From contig OW028584.1 in the NCBI GenBank assembly GCA_932294295.1, forward strand, positions 36,155,969-36,219,968: a stretch of 64,000 bases of DNA. The letters are read 5' to 3'. Positions 1 to 31,700 of this stretch are shown in pieces; the first letter of the stretch is position 1, and each line of letters opens with the position of its first letter. The translations under genes were made by a program, and so were the position numbers. The notes under the pieces were generated by a model, which was given only the letters and a program-made list of their open reading frames with translations, did no database searches and was not told the DNA's origin. The DNA is from Alitta virens. Taxonomy: Eukaryota; Annelida; Polychaeta; Phyllodocida; Nereididae.

Positions 1-20477
<20,477 letters not shown>

Positions 20478-22174
20478 CCGAAATGAAAACGAGGTCAGGA
20501 ATCCCCCCTGAGGGAATCCCATGCAGGCCATCTGGTGAGTGTTTGTCACATTACTCGCACCTGCAAGTTTGGCGCCCTATATTTTTTTCATTCATGGATT
20601 GAACATTTAACTTTTGGCAAATTTATAATTTCGAATATAATTATATAATATGATAATGCAATGTGCATGAGGGGCCGCAGGGATAGTCCTGTGTCATGTA
20701 CATGTACCATGGCATATATTTTTATACCCTTAAGAGCTGTAGCAGATTCAAAGGTGGGGTGGGGGGGGGGGGGTTTAGTGGGGATTCTTAGTCCAGTAAC
20801 TGAATTAGGGGGTTCTTAGCCCCCCTCCCCTTCTTGGCCTAATACATCACTGTTCATAAGAAATTAGAGGGAACACTGCAAACAATTTTGGATCTGCCCC
20901 TGAAGGGTTCTTCTATACAACAAAATTAAATGAAATTGCATTGTTGATGCAATGAATTGTGTATCTATATAGATAGATATAAATGTACCTAAATGACAAT
21001 ATATATATATATATATATATATGATAAACCTGAATATATTAACTTTTAAGTGAATGTTATAGTTATATAGTCCACATGAATAAATAATGTTTGCAAGGTT
21101 GATTAATTAATTTGTGGTACTAGTTTGGATAGCGACTGTCATGTCACACCAGAAAATTGTATAAGACTGAAATTCAGACGTATTTAAATTTATTGTACCA
21201 AACAGTTTTCAGAAAATACCTAAGTAGCAATTTTGGTCTACATGGTTAGCGACTGTCATAACACATGCCATTTATTGGAAATAGCATGAAAATTTGTGAC
21301 ATTAAATTTCATTGTCTAAACAAAATCCAGAAAAATGCATATTTACCATTGACAAAGAATAACTTAGTAAGATAATCTGTTGTATGTTTAAAATCCCATG
21401 ATGTTTCATTAGCATCACTGTCGCAGTCAATTTCACTGAAGTGATTTATTCAAATTTTGAAATTTGACATTTAAAAAGCCAAACATATTTAAGCAACACC
21501 CATCAACCAAATGATTGTAAGAATCTTTTGCCAATTTAATAGTTTTTGGCCCCTCCTAATTCTTTGAAATTTTGATTCAGTCGTACTGGTGTTGAATGTT
21601 GTATTGAAGTCATTGATGTTATCCACTAGATTAAAAAGCTGTTTCTGTTGGTAAAATTTTCTGAGTGAGGACGACAGAATGGTGGCAAATTAAATTGAAT
21701 TATTGTATACCAAATGCAATGATAATATCAATTTTAGATTTTGTTTGAATTGTGACTATTTCATTACATATCACTTAAAACAAATCTTCCAATTTTGCTC
21801 TACATTGGATTGCTATACAAACATCAACTAAATTTTTTGGTCAACATATTCTGCCAACCCACGGCCATGGGAGTCCGTTATGATCCATGTAAAACAGTGG
21901 TATCTAGAATGAGTAATAGTTCACAAAGTTAACCTGCCATAGCAGCATAGTATGTGAGAGCAAATCAAATTCACTGTTAACATTGTACAGTAGTCAATAT
22001 TTGGTAAGGACCACTGATAATTCAATGAAGCCTTTAGGTAATAAGTGTTAGGGAACAAATAGGGAGATGACTGACATCAGTTTTACCAATTAAATGCAAG
22101 TAGAAAAAAAACCCACTTTTGTAGTGATTTACAATACCAAACCAATAACAGGTACTGGTACTGAGAAGGGAGTA

Positions 22175-22712
22175 TAGTCAAGTGGTCCGCCCGACAACTG
22201 GTCCGCAACCGACTGGCCCGCCGTGAGACCCACTGGCCCGATGCCGAGGACGACTGGCCCGCCTTCGAAACCTACTCGCCCGCCGACATTTTCGTTGTCC
22301 GACGGCCCGTCCGCCGCCCAACCAACTCAAAGTCAATCCGTCCGCCGGGAAGCAGCCCGTCGGCGCGAGTGGCTTCGCGGGGGTGCAAGTACGGCCGTCG
22401 CCCGCCCCGTCCCCTCTAGCAGGGCAAGCGGTCCGCCATTAACACGTCACCGAAACGGCCTCCCCAGCCAATATGAAGGGAGTAACCTTCTGCGTCATTA
22501 ATCAAGCATAACTTGGTCATTTATAATCCGATTTAAAGGTCCTAGTAATTTCCGAAAAAATCCTCTTTTTTTCCAAATTTTTGTGGCGGACCAGATGACT
22601 TTTCTGGCGGGCCAGTTGACTTTCTGGCGGGCCAGTTGACCTGACCGGCAGACCAGCTGTACAGGCGGGCGAGTTGGTCAGAGGACCAGTTGTCGGGCGG
22701 ACCACTTGACTA
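22175..22712. mobile_element. GC-rich 538-bp terminal-inverted-repeat element
   Basis: The left end TAGTCAAGTGGTCCGCCCGA is perfectly inverted at the right end, with about 30 bp of terminal repeat. Inside each end the unit ACTGGCCCGCC (or GGCGGGCCAGT) is repeated several times, facing inward. The GC-rich left half contrasts sharply with the AT-rich surroundings. A 92-codon open frame inside is low-complexity Pro/Arg and is not credible as a protein. This is a non-autonomous element with subterminal repeats; no transposase is present. Confidence 0.7.
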
Positions 22713-24272
22713 GACCCCCTGAGAAGTCATAATGAAACAGTTTAATGTTAACACCAAACTGAATGAAACGGTTGTTGTAATGCTGGATTGGAGTAAAGTT
22801 TTGTCATGGATTTATGCCTGGTTTTGTCAAGTTATGATAACTTGTGCAGCAAAATGTTGTTGCTCGACAAAATTTTCCTGAACAATTCTCAATATAAAAT
22901 TGTGTAAGGTTTCTCCATACTCTAAATTGTTATGAAACAGCATTTTCAAATTTCTAAGGAATCACAACCCTTATCCAACTGAACTGATTAGTGAAATTGT
23001 ATGAGATTTACATGCTATGGAAACGGAGCATTTTCCAAATTTTCTAAACAGTTTAGAATGTGATTTAAAACGTGAAAAAACTACTATGACATCACACTAT
23101 TAGTATTGTAATAGTATTACAAAAAACTAATGGCAGTAATGCACTGTTTTTTTTTTTATATAGTCTACTCAGTGACACAGATGTGTCAGATGCTCTGAGT
23201 TAGTTTTTGCTTAAATATCAAATTGAACAAGCAACTATCATGTCACACTATCAAGAGAAATCGACTGCACCTAACTCTTTCTATTTGACTGTAGATACAG
23301 TTTTTTTCCCCTCAAATCAGCTGTCAAAATCGGGTTATCAGCAAGCTGTCAAAACCGAGTTGTCAACACACAGATTGGTTTATAAACAAAAGAACGTGCT
23401 TGCATTAGGCCACGCCCACATCTATTTATAGCCTGGTGCTATTTTAGGGCTTTTCCCGAAAATAACGGCCTCCTCTTTCTTTACTGATATCTTATCAATG
23501 GACTGCAGGTTGATGTTGTTTGCATTACTGTTAGTTCATATTTCCTTCTGCAATTAAGCTTTATTTCATTCCCTTCTGCTCGTTGCTTGCGTAGTCTTAC
23601 TGATGAACAATGAGGCCTTATGCATTAATTTCTAAGGCCTAAGCACCACAGCCAATCACAGAGTCTGTTAGAGCTCGTTGCCTTGCAAAATGGCCTTGCA
23701 AAGAAATAAGCTCTACTCTGATTGGTCGAACGTTCATTTAGTTGACAAGCCTCATGGCAATGGACATGGCTCCCATCCAGTCCCATGAAACATTCAAAAC
23801 CATAGTTCTACTGCTTGTCCAGTCTTGGAATCACCTAGAAATGGTCATTAATGGAGTTCTAACGTGAGTTTCTTCAAGTTTGTCAGGAAAATCCAAAGTA
23901 AAGAACGATTTTTGTGTAATTTGAGCTAAGTAGGTCATTATTATTTTGTGCGCATCATGGCCGCGCAGAATATCTAGGACAACATAGTTCCGATCCGGTC
24001 ATCTGAGAATAGCATGACAGTAGATTTTGTTTTTGGCCAATCTCTAGTCATAAAAGCCCTACGGGCGGCCCCTACGGGGCCGCTCCTGCGGCCTATAATT
24101 TTATTGACCGCAGAGCATCGAAAAGATACATGTGTCATAAAAAAAAAAAAAATACAAGGATAAAAAAATAATAAAATTATCTAGTATATATTACACATGT
24201 AATGACTGTATACAGTGCAAGGGCCTGTCATTATAATAGTCCAGGCTGTCCTCTAAAAATGCCTGCTTCTTA

Positions 24273-24350
24273 TCTATCTACCTATCTATCTACTACGGTA
24301 CTACCTATCTACCTACCTATCTATCTATGTCAGTCAGTCAGTCAGTCAGT
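24273..24350. repeat. TATC/CTAC and GTCA simple repeats
   Basis: Adjacent tetranucleotide tracts, (TATCTACC)n then (GTCA)n, followed by a G/C-run element to about 24515. Confidence 0.8.
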
Positions 24351-25691
24351 CTTACACAGGGGCGCAGCCAAGGGGGGATATGAGGAACAGAACCCCCTCC
24401 CAGGCCCTAAATTTAATTCATGAATAGATCCCCCATGGCGCGCAAAGCTGTCAAAAAAACTGAGCGTTTATATATATCACCCCCCCCCCCCCCCAAATGT
24501 TCTGACTAAGCCCCTGCTCCAACAAAATGTTCAATCTCCATTGTTCAATTGACATCCTGTCACGCACACTACATTAAGGATATGGCTATTAAAAGTAATA
24601 TAATATATATATCGAGAATCTAAATTTCATTATGTGTTCCATTCCTGAGCACGTGGCCACTGATAGTTGCTGCCCTCTATCGAACAGGTAGAGAAGCTGA
24701 CATGACATCACTCACTCAGGTGTGTTAACTGTCACGCCCTGATTACGCTGGCCAGGGATTTCTGAGCATGCTCTTCAAATCAAAACAACTGACAACTGAA
24801 TTTAAGGGCAAGACATGAAAATTAGGAAGCTGATGAATGTGTAACTTGTGACAGGTAAGCTTTGTCATTGATTACAGGTATACTGTATTGATTGTTAAGG
24901 CCAGCTATCACATTAAAAGGAAATTTGAGTCTTAACAAATTAGGACCTATATCAGTTTAATTCTGGTCGCAGGTTTAACCAATATGTCCAGTTCAATTAG
25001 CATGGCGATGTGTGTTGCGCAATCATTATGACATATTAGTGAAAGACATATAATATGTACATGTATTATAAATTTATTTACATATGTACAAATTGTCAAG
25101 TTTGGACAGGAGCGTTAGGACCGTATACAACAGATTTGTCAGTGTTGAAACAATAGCAGAATAGCTAGGGCCATAGTATGGCATACATTAATTATCTTGA
25201 CTCCCTTTTAATTAAAATAGGCCCTATTGATAATCTACATGTAGAATTAGTCATTTATGAGTCGTTCAGGTCAAACGTAATTAAAACAGATATTACTTAG
25301 ATAATATTTAACTATGCTGTCGGTTTGGTATGAAATTAGGATGTATAACAGTGGTATTTAATATTTAATGACTCATAAAAAAGCCCTGCATTAGTCCTTT
25401 AAAACTGACACCCACACGAGACATGGGAGTTTTCAAAAGTGCATAATGATAATTTTCACTTCATTATCTCAACTGTTATCTCAATTGCTAAATTAGTACA
25501 TGAAATATAATAAATAATTAATTGTGACGTTATAGTGTTAAACTAAAATGTATAATCTGTTTTTATAAAATAAATTGTAGTTGCATGGCGCCTAACACTG
25601 ATGACGTCACAAACTATTTACTATAATGGCTGCCAATATTTGATTACTATTATGGCTGCCAATATTCTAATTCTTGTCTAACAAGTTAGGC

Positions 25692-25757
25692 TTATTTTAT
25701 CTTCTAAACTACATATTTTATCTTCTAAACTACGTATTTTATCTTCTAAACTACGTA
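25692..25757 (+). repeat. Three tandem copies of TATTTTATCTTCTAAACTAC(G/A)
   Basis: Three nearly perfect 21-bp units in a row. Just before, at 25625-25670, ATGGCTGCCAATATT occurs twice, about 28 bp apart. Confidence 0.8.
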
Positions 25758-25818
25758 CAGCTAGGGTTATGATGATAAGGTATAATAGTGATCCATGTAC
25801 TAGTTAATAAGGTAAAAA

Positions 25819-26260
25819 CCTTGGATGAGTTCAAATAGGGGTGACCTTGACCTATTTTTTAGGTCATGGTGGTCAGAACCTTCCTAATCTTGTAGAAATG
25901 ATAACTTCAGTTATTTGGCTGCTGGGAAACTTACATGAATTATGCCTTAGGGGAAGACCTTGGATGAGTTCAAAGATGGGTGACCCAGCTTGACCTATTT
26001 TGGAGGTCACAAGAAATGATAACTTCAGTTATGTTGGTGCTGGGATGATGTTATTAATGGGATTATGCCTGAGGGAAAAACATTTGATGAGTTTGAAGGT
26101 TGGTGACCTTGACCTATTATTGAGGTCACAGGGGTGGGTCAAAATCCATCCAAACCTTGTTGAAATGATACATAAGTATGTTGGTGCTGTGCAACCAACT
26201 TTATGTCTTAAGGTGGACCTTGACCTAGTTTTGAGGTCACATTGGTCAACTTCATCCCAA
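25819..26260 (+). repeat. Tandem array of about 3.5 units, each with a TGACCT-n7-AGGTCA site
   Basis: Units of about 110-143 bp begin near 25819, 25960, 26079 and 26215. Each holds TGACCT, a 7-nt spacer and AGGTCA: 25848-25866, 25991-26009, 26110-26128 and 26221-26239. These are everted nuclear-receptor half-sites with identical spacing. In three units the first half-site is part of ACCTTGACCT or TGACCTTGACCT, the complement of the extended TCAAGGTCA half-site. The array sits 200-600 bp upstream of the ASB-like ATG, in the likely first intron. Confidence 0.65.
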
Positions 26261-26434
26261 ACCTTATATACATATATATATATGCAATCCACAAGTACAG
26301 TAATCCCTAGTTTTATTCTGAATTACAGCAAAGCAAATGCTTGATTGATTTTTCTCTTTTGCTTTCATTTGCAGGTGAGCATGGTCAAGGCAGTGTTTAT
26401 GAGTGAACTGTGAAAAGCATTTTGAACGAACATC

Positions 26435-27574
26435 ATGGGTCAGGAGGAGAGTCATTTGACTTCACAATCGGAAAGTCAGTTAGTGACAAAATCAGACTAT
26501 GCCAACAAAAACAACAGCAGAAGTCAACACACGAAGGCGAAAGATGCCAAGGTGGTCACTCAAGCGCGAAATATGATCAAGACGTCCATCGCTAGAAATG
26601 ATGCCAGACTCTTGGACGAACTATTATCGGAAGAAATTTATGATATCTCTCAAATTGACAAAGAGAAATGGCTGCACAAAGCTGTGAAAGCAGGACAGTT
26701 TGATATCGTGAGAATTCTTGTTGGTTATGGCATAAGTGCGAACAGTCAAGACAAGAACGGTCACACTCCGATGCATTTAGCCACACAAATCGGTGAAAAA
26801 GAAGCATCAAGGTCTATAACAGAGTTGAAAAGTTGTGGAGCTGATATCAACAATATGGGAGGAAAGTCATGCTCTAAGACACCTCTGCATCTGGCTATTG
26901 AAAATGATTCTGATGAAATTGTGAAAGCATTCTTGCAAAACGGTTGTGATCCGGATAGAGTGTCAGAATGCGATAAAGGTATATCACCTCTCTTATTAGC
27001 TGCCAAAGGGAACAACATCCAAATCTTGAAGCTTTTGTTAACCCACGGTGCAAGTCTCCATAAATGTAAGGTCTGGAAGGTAACTTTTAACCCTCCGATT
27101 GACAATTTAACCCATCGCTTGAAAGACCAAAAGATGGACATCAAAATGTGCCTTGCGATGATCAAACTTCTGCTGCAAGCCGATTGTGACCTTCTTACGA
27201 CCTTAAACTTGATGCCGCAGGGCAACCATTCCCGAGGGACATCTCAGGGCTCTGTAATAAATGCCATAAAGACGGTTGTAAGGCGTATTGAGCCAAAAAG
27301 CAAGTCTCACGCCCTTGCTTTCATTCGCATTTTGCTCCACAGCGGTTACCACCCCCACGGTGAAGAAGCTACCGCATTCATCACGACCTTTGACCCAGTT
27401 ATTACTTCCTGGTTACAGGAAGACGCCAGTTGTCCCAAATCTCTGCAAGATCTCTCCGTCATGGCCATACGCAGAAATTTCAAAGTCAACGCCCTAGCTG
27501 CTGTTGAGAAACTCTGCTGCCCAGTTGAATTCAAAGAAATGATATTGAACTTTGGAGGACTTGAAACTTGGTGA
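26435..27574 (+). CDS. Ankyrin-repeat and SOCS-box (ASB-like) protein, 379 residues
   Basis: ASB proteins are substrate receptors of Elongin B/C-Cullin5 ubiquitin ligases; ankyrin repeats bind the target and the SOCS box binds the ligase. The coding sequence is a single exon. Ankyrin-type repeats span about residues 77-210 (NGHTPMHLATQIG, KTPLHLAIENDSDEIVKAFL, ISPLLLAAKGNNIQILKLLL), with more degenerate helical units to about 305. The SOCS box is at about 333-372 (PKSLQDLSVMAIRRNF then LCCPVEFKEMIL). The BC box keeps the leading SL, but the usual Cys is Ser, and the Cul5-box LPLP is LCCP. The N-terminus MGQEES fits the N-myristoylation pattern (Gly2, Ser6). The ATG is the first in the frame after the acceptor at 26374. 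I cannot assign it to a numbered ASB. Confidence 0.85.
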   Translation: MGQEESHLTSQSESQLVTKSDYANKNNSRSQHTKAKDAKVVTQARNMIKTSIARNDARLLDELLSEEIYDISQIDKEKWLHKAVKAGQFDIVRILVGYGISANSQDKNGHTPMHLATQIGEKEASRSITELKSCGADINNMGGKSCSKTPLHLAIENDSDEIVKAFLQNGCDPDRVSECDKGISPLLLAAKGNNIQILKLLLTHGASLHKCKVWKVTFNPPIDNLTHRLKDQKMDIKMCLAMIKLLLQADCDLLTTLNLMPQGNHSRGTSQGSVINAIKTVVRRIEPKSKSHALAFIRILLHSGYHPHGEEATAFITTFDPVITSWLQEDASCPKSLQDLSVMAIRRNFKVNALAAVEKLCCPVEFKEMILNFGGLETW

Positions 27575-28255
27575 ACCAAAATTATTGATTGACAAATTTA
27601 TACAGACTTTATATTAACTTTTACACTGTTATAATTTACTTATATGATACAACTATTATCCAGAACTTTTTGAATATGCCACTGTGTTGAATTTACCTCA
27701 GCATTTTGCACTTGTATTTTGAATATGTATTATAGTTATTATATATTTATTTGATTTGTTCAATGCTTGAGACATACGTTTATCATCAGCCAAAGCCTAC
27801 TACTTACTCACAACTTGAGTTAACATAATGTGTAATCAAAATCTTCAAATCAAATGTTGTCTTTTTTTGACATTTTGTGCTATATCTTGCGTAATTGCAT
27901 GCGATAGAGTGATGGCAGAGTGAAAGTAGAGTGAGGATGAACCACTGGTTGGGTTTAACCTCATGTCGTTACTATGCAAAATATTTCTTTGTCAAACTGG
28001 CAGTACTTACACTGTCATATTTCATATTGATGTCGTCTCTCCTATATATACACACATTTCTTTCACAACTATTCTGCGTACTATATATGTATATCATTGA
28101 TACACCATTATTTATACACCAATTTGACTATTTCTTTTATCAATCTGTTTCATCATTTTCACTGTGTTCAGCAATTTATACATGCACTTTGTAATTTGTT
28201 TTTACATTAAAACTTGTGCACAATGAGTTACAAAAATAAATGAATTTTTACTTCA
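27575..28255 (+). other. 3' UTR of the ASB-like gene with poly(A) signal
   Basis: AT-rich non-coding sequence. The best plus-strand AATAAA is at about 28235, about 660 bp after the stop codon. The 87-codon open frame at 27931-28194 is AT-driven and has no recognisable features. Confidence 0.55.
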
Positions 28256-28551
28256 TAGTTTTATTCTACAAAATGACAGAAACTTTGTCCTAGAAGCTCC
28301 TAGAATTGCAATGGTCCGTTGTACAAAATTTGTATAAAACCAAAATGTACAAAATATGTCGTTTTAAGTAATGTTTAGCATCATCCAGCCAAAGTAATGA
28401 AAACTAAATTGTATAAGATATATGGCAATTAGCTTTTGCAAGAAATATATCGGACTTAATACATTGTGCGACTGACAATGATAAGTTTTCAATATCATTA
28501 AATGAGTGGTATTGTACAACTATGACTGTTTATTCCTGACCTTTGGAAGTC

Positions 28552-28702
28552 ATTATAGTTTGATTTCCAAGCACAAAGGTCTAATTTTTTAACTCACCAG
28601 GAGCTTTTACCTATCTCTCATGGGTTTCCTCAGCTGTCTGGGTGAAAGCACCTGGCGAGTTGAAAAAATGAGACCTTTGTGCTTTGAAATCAAACTATAA
28701 TA
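28552..28702. repeat. Foldback hairpin in the 3' UTR of the SKICH gene
   Basis: Arm 28552-28611 (ATTATAGTTTGATTTCC, then GCACAAAGGTCT) is inverted at 28641-28702 with few mismatches and a loop of about 30 nt. It lies between the stop codon (28769) and a minus-strand AATAAA at 28534-28529, so it should be transcribed as a long RNA hairpin. Confidence 0.75.
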
Positions 28703-28768
28703 GTGGTATTGTAGTTTTGGGACTTGTGGAGATGCATGGTGATATCTTGTAGTTTATCTTATTTTGCT

Positions 28769-31700
28769 CTAATCGAAGTCATAGTCACTGTATGAATCAT
28801 TGGTAGGGTCTTGTTGGTACTCATTTGCAGTTTCCCAAACCTCGTCCCCGTCTATTTGGTAAATCACACTGTCTGGCAGTGGGTCGGTTTGTTGCATCCT
28901 CTGAGTTCTTTCATCAATGTCATCGAATGTCGTTTCATTTTTTGCCCTCCTCTTGTCGTTTTCTGCCTGCAAAGAAACCATTTAAAAGTGGTAATTGTTG
29001 ACATAATCACTGATTTATAATGAAATATGTTACTGACATCTTGGTGCTATCTAAGTAACACTTAGAAATAAATGTTGCAACTTTTCACTAGTTTTGCACC
29101 AAAGAGAGAGAGATTTATATAGAAAATGCAACCCTCTAAGGCAAGTTCTTGGCGTTCACATAAGAGAAAGAAGTCTCCACCCCTGTTACACATTTACCAA
29201 TGGATAGGGTCTTTAACTAATTTATAAACACCAAGTACAATTAAGAGACCATCAATTTAACGTCTCATGCGAAAGACACCCTCATGGGATGTTTTCTCAA
29301 CAAGACCAGATTGCGCCACAATCACAGTCTTGCGTCCAAAATGTTTCTGTGACGACGAAGACTTATCTTTCTTCAATTATCTTAATACTAACCTTCAGTA
29401 CGTGTTCAAAGTAACTGTAAAAACTCTTGATTTCTGCTTCACATTTGTCAGCGAAGGATGCCATGGCGTCAATCCCCCAATTAAGAATGTCTTCCGTTGC
29501 ATTCGACGGTAGGGGACTGTTACTGAACTCAGGGTTGGCTGAGGAATTGAAGTTGGTGCAATATTTGCAGTCTTGGTTTTCCCATTCTTCCGGATGTAGT
29601 TCTAAGTCATATTTTTTGGTTCGCTTTGTTGAGGTTGGTGCACAGCAAACCATGGGAAAGATGGACTCCTCTTCATCATCCAAACTTTCTGCTTTGTTAT
29701 TCTTGTACGGCACGAGTTGCAGAGGGTTGTTGAGCTGAAAGAGACGAGTACAGGATCAAAGATAAAGTCAACAGATTTTAGTACAAAATGTTTGAAAACT
29801 GAAGTGCTTAGCTTTATGACTTAATTACAAAATTAAGATATGAGATCATTTATTCAAGATTCACTTCACCTCTACAATATTAAGCTGTCTGTTAGTGTTG
29901 GGCTTAATTAGTGATAATTAAAGTTCACGTTCGACACACCACGTTTTTTTTATAAAAACTTGGCAACACACACAACTTGTAAATAAGAGACTGCACTTTC
30001 TAGAATTATCATTTTTGTTGCTGGAAAAGTTTATACACAGTAATAGAGAAACTGTCATTACCTGCACATCAACAGAATGAGTAATGCATTCAGGCACCTG
30101 GAAACATGGTCCTGGGGTTGTAGTCACAGTTGGCATCTCGTGTGTAAATTTCACCTTGCACGGAGGACGACTGCTTTTGGAGATGGTGTAACTGGTTGTG
30201 TTTGTCGTTTTTGTTTCATACCTTGACGGTCTTTCCGAAGATTTCCGTTCTTTAGGGTCTGTTGACGAGGTGTTTGTTCCCATTGATTCAGTTTTTATTT
30301 GTGGGGTATTGGTCGCAGCGTCTAATAATAGCTTCGGTTTGATTAAAGGTATTTTTGTGGTGTTTATAGAAGCATCACAGTTAGCCGACTTATAAGCTGA
30401 CTTGGCAAAAATATTTCGGTAATTTTGAGTTGAAGCTGCTTCACAATTATCACTTGACGATTTGCACAACTTCGTAATATCAAGTGGCTGTGCCTGAATA
30501 AAACAGAAAAGTGTTATATCAAGTACGATACACTTCAATATTCTTCAATGTGAGCAATTATTTTGGAAGATGAGGGTCATATGGCGGTATTACCTTTTTC
30601 TTTTTTTGCATAAAATAATATTCATTGTTACTTGTGTTCAGAACTTGCTTTTACAGGTTATTTTAATTTGCATACCATAAACTGGCAACGTACCATTACA
30701 CCATTACTCTGCACGTTGATCGTTTCACAAAGGAAAGAATTGATTCCTTCTTGTTCTGTCAGTTTTTCTCGCAAATCTTTGTTTTCATTTTTAATGGCCT
30801 GAAAGTCAGATAAACTTTCAATAATTTCATAATCAATGCACTGAATCTATGTGTTCTTTGTAAGATTCTGTATCATTCCAAACTTGCATACTCAATCACC
30901 CAAGTCACTTGACAACATCCAGTATCGCCATGACATTCAAACTTCACCTCAAAATCGTAATAAAACACTTAAAATTGTTATCGTTTATAACACAACAAAC
31001 TTTTGATGTCATTGTTGACGTTCTAACGATGTTGTAACAGGCTTTTTTTTTTCTTTTTCTTTTTTTTTAATTCAAAGATAATGTCATGATGAATCTTGAC
31101 GTCGCCAAGTACTGAACTGAACTTACTTTATTTTCACGTTATAATACTTTTATTTTCACACATTAACAACAAATTTTAATTCCATATGACTGGACAGTGG
31201 ACATTTACAAAATCATAATAGTAAGCATTAAAATGATGGGGAACAGTCACATGCAGGTTACAATAGGAAAATTAATATTAGTTATGATGTGCCAATGTGG
31301 GGGAGATCCCAGTAGCAGAAGTGCTTCAGTTGGGACCACCCCTGCAGATAATGCTGAGATGATAGATGATGAGAGGGTGACGTGATATAAAATGATCCAT
31401 GTTGTACATAAGATACCATTGAGCTCAAGGATGGATTGGCAAACCTAATTTTCCACCTCATTGGGTGGATGAGCTGACATACCATCCACCAAGTATATAT
31501 ACGATATATTTACGAATTGGAGTTAACTCAAAGTTATACATTTGCCCTGCTGGGTGGGGCATTTGACTTGCTGGAATCAAAACCATAGGTTTGGCCTACT
31601 GTTTCGACAGGGCACTGCCGATTCAATTTTGATTTTTAGGGTCATTAATAGCTGACCATCACTACATTCTTTTTAACAACCTTCTTGAAAATGGTGTGAT

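Larger units (their letters stand above)
20550..24720. other. Intergenic region between TMEM245 and the ASB-like gene
   Basis: The two genes are divergent, so both promoters should lie here. I see no coding exon. Contents: a G-run element (20731-20905), a TA dinucleotide run (about 20998-21022), a GC-rich TIR element (22175-22712), inverted CCAAT boxes near 23648-23730, a compact GC palindrome cluster at 24055-24095 (GGCCCCTACGGGGCC), and tetranucleotide repeats at 24273-24350. The rest is AT-rich and featureless. Confidence 0.5.
24720..26434 (+). other. Putative 5' UTR exon and first intron of the ASB-like gene
   Basis: A strong donor, ACAG|GTAAGC, lies at 24854/24855. A good acceptor, a pyrimidine-rich tract ending TTTGCAG, lies at 26374, 60 bp before the ATG. 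The likely intron is therefore 24855-26374, with an untranslated exon ending at 24854 and a 5' UTR tail at 26375-26434. The intron contains a 21-bp triplication (25692-25757) and the array at 25819-26260. Pairing of donor and acceptor is inferred. Confidence 0.5.

Noticed and set aside
22223..22501. 92-codon GC-rich open frame
   Set aside because: Lies wholly inside a terminal-inverted-repeat element and translates its short repeats.
26760..27225. 154-codon minus-strand open frame
   Set aside because: Antisense shadow of the ASB-like coding exon.
30198..30395. Plus-strand open frame within the SKICH exon 11
   Set aside because: Antisense shadow of a Ser/Thr-rich coding exon.
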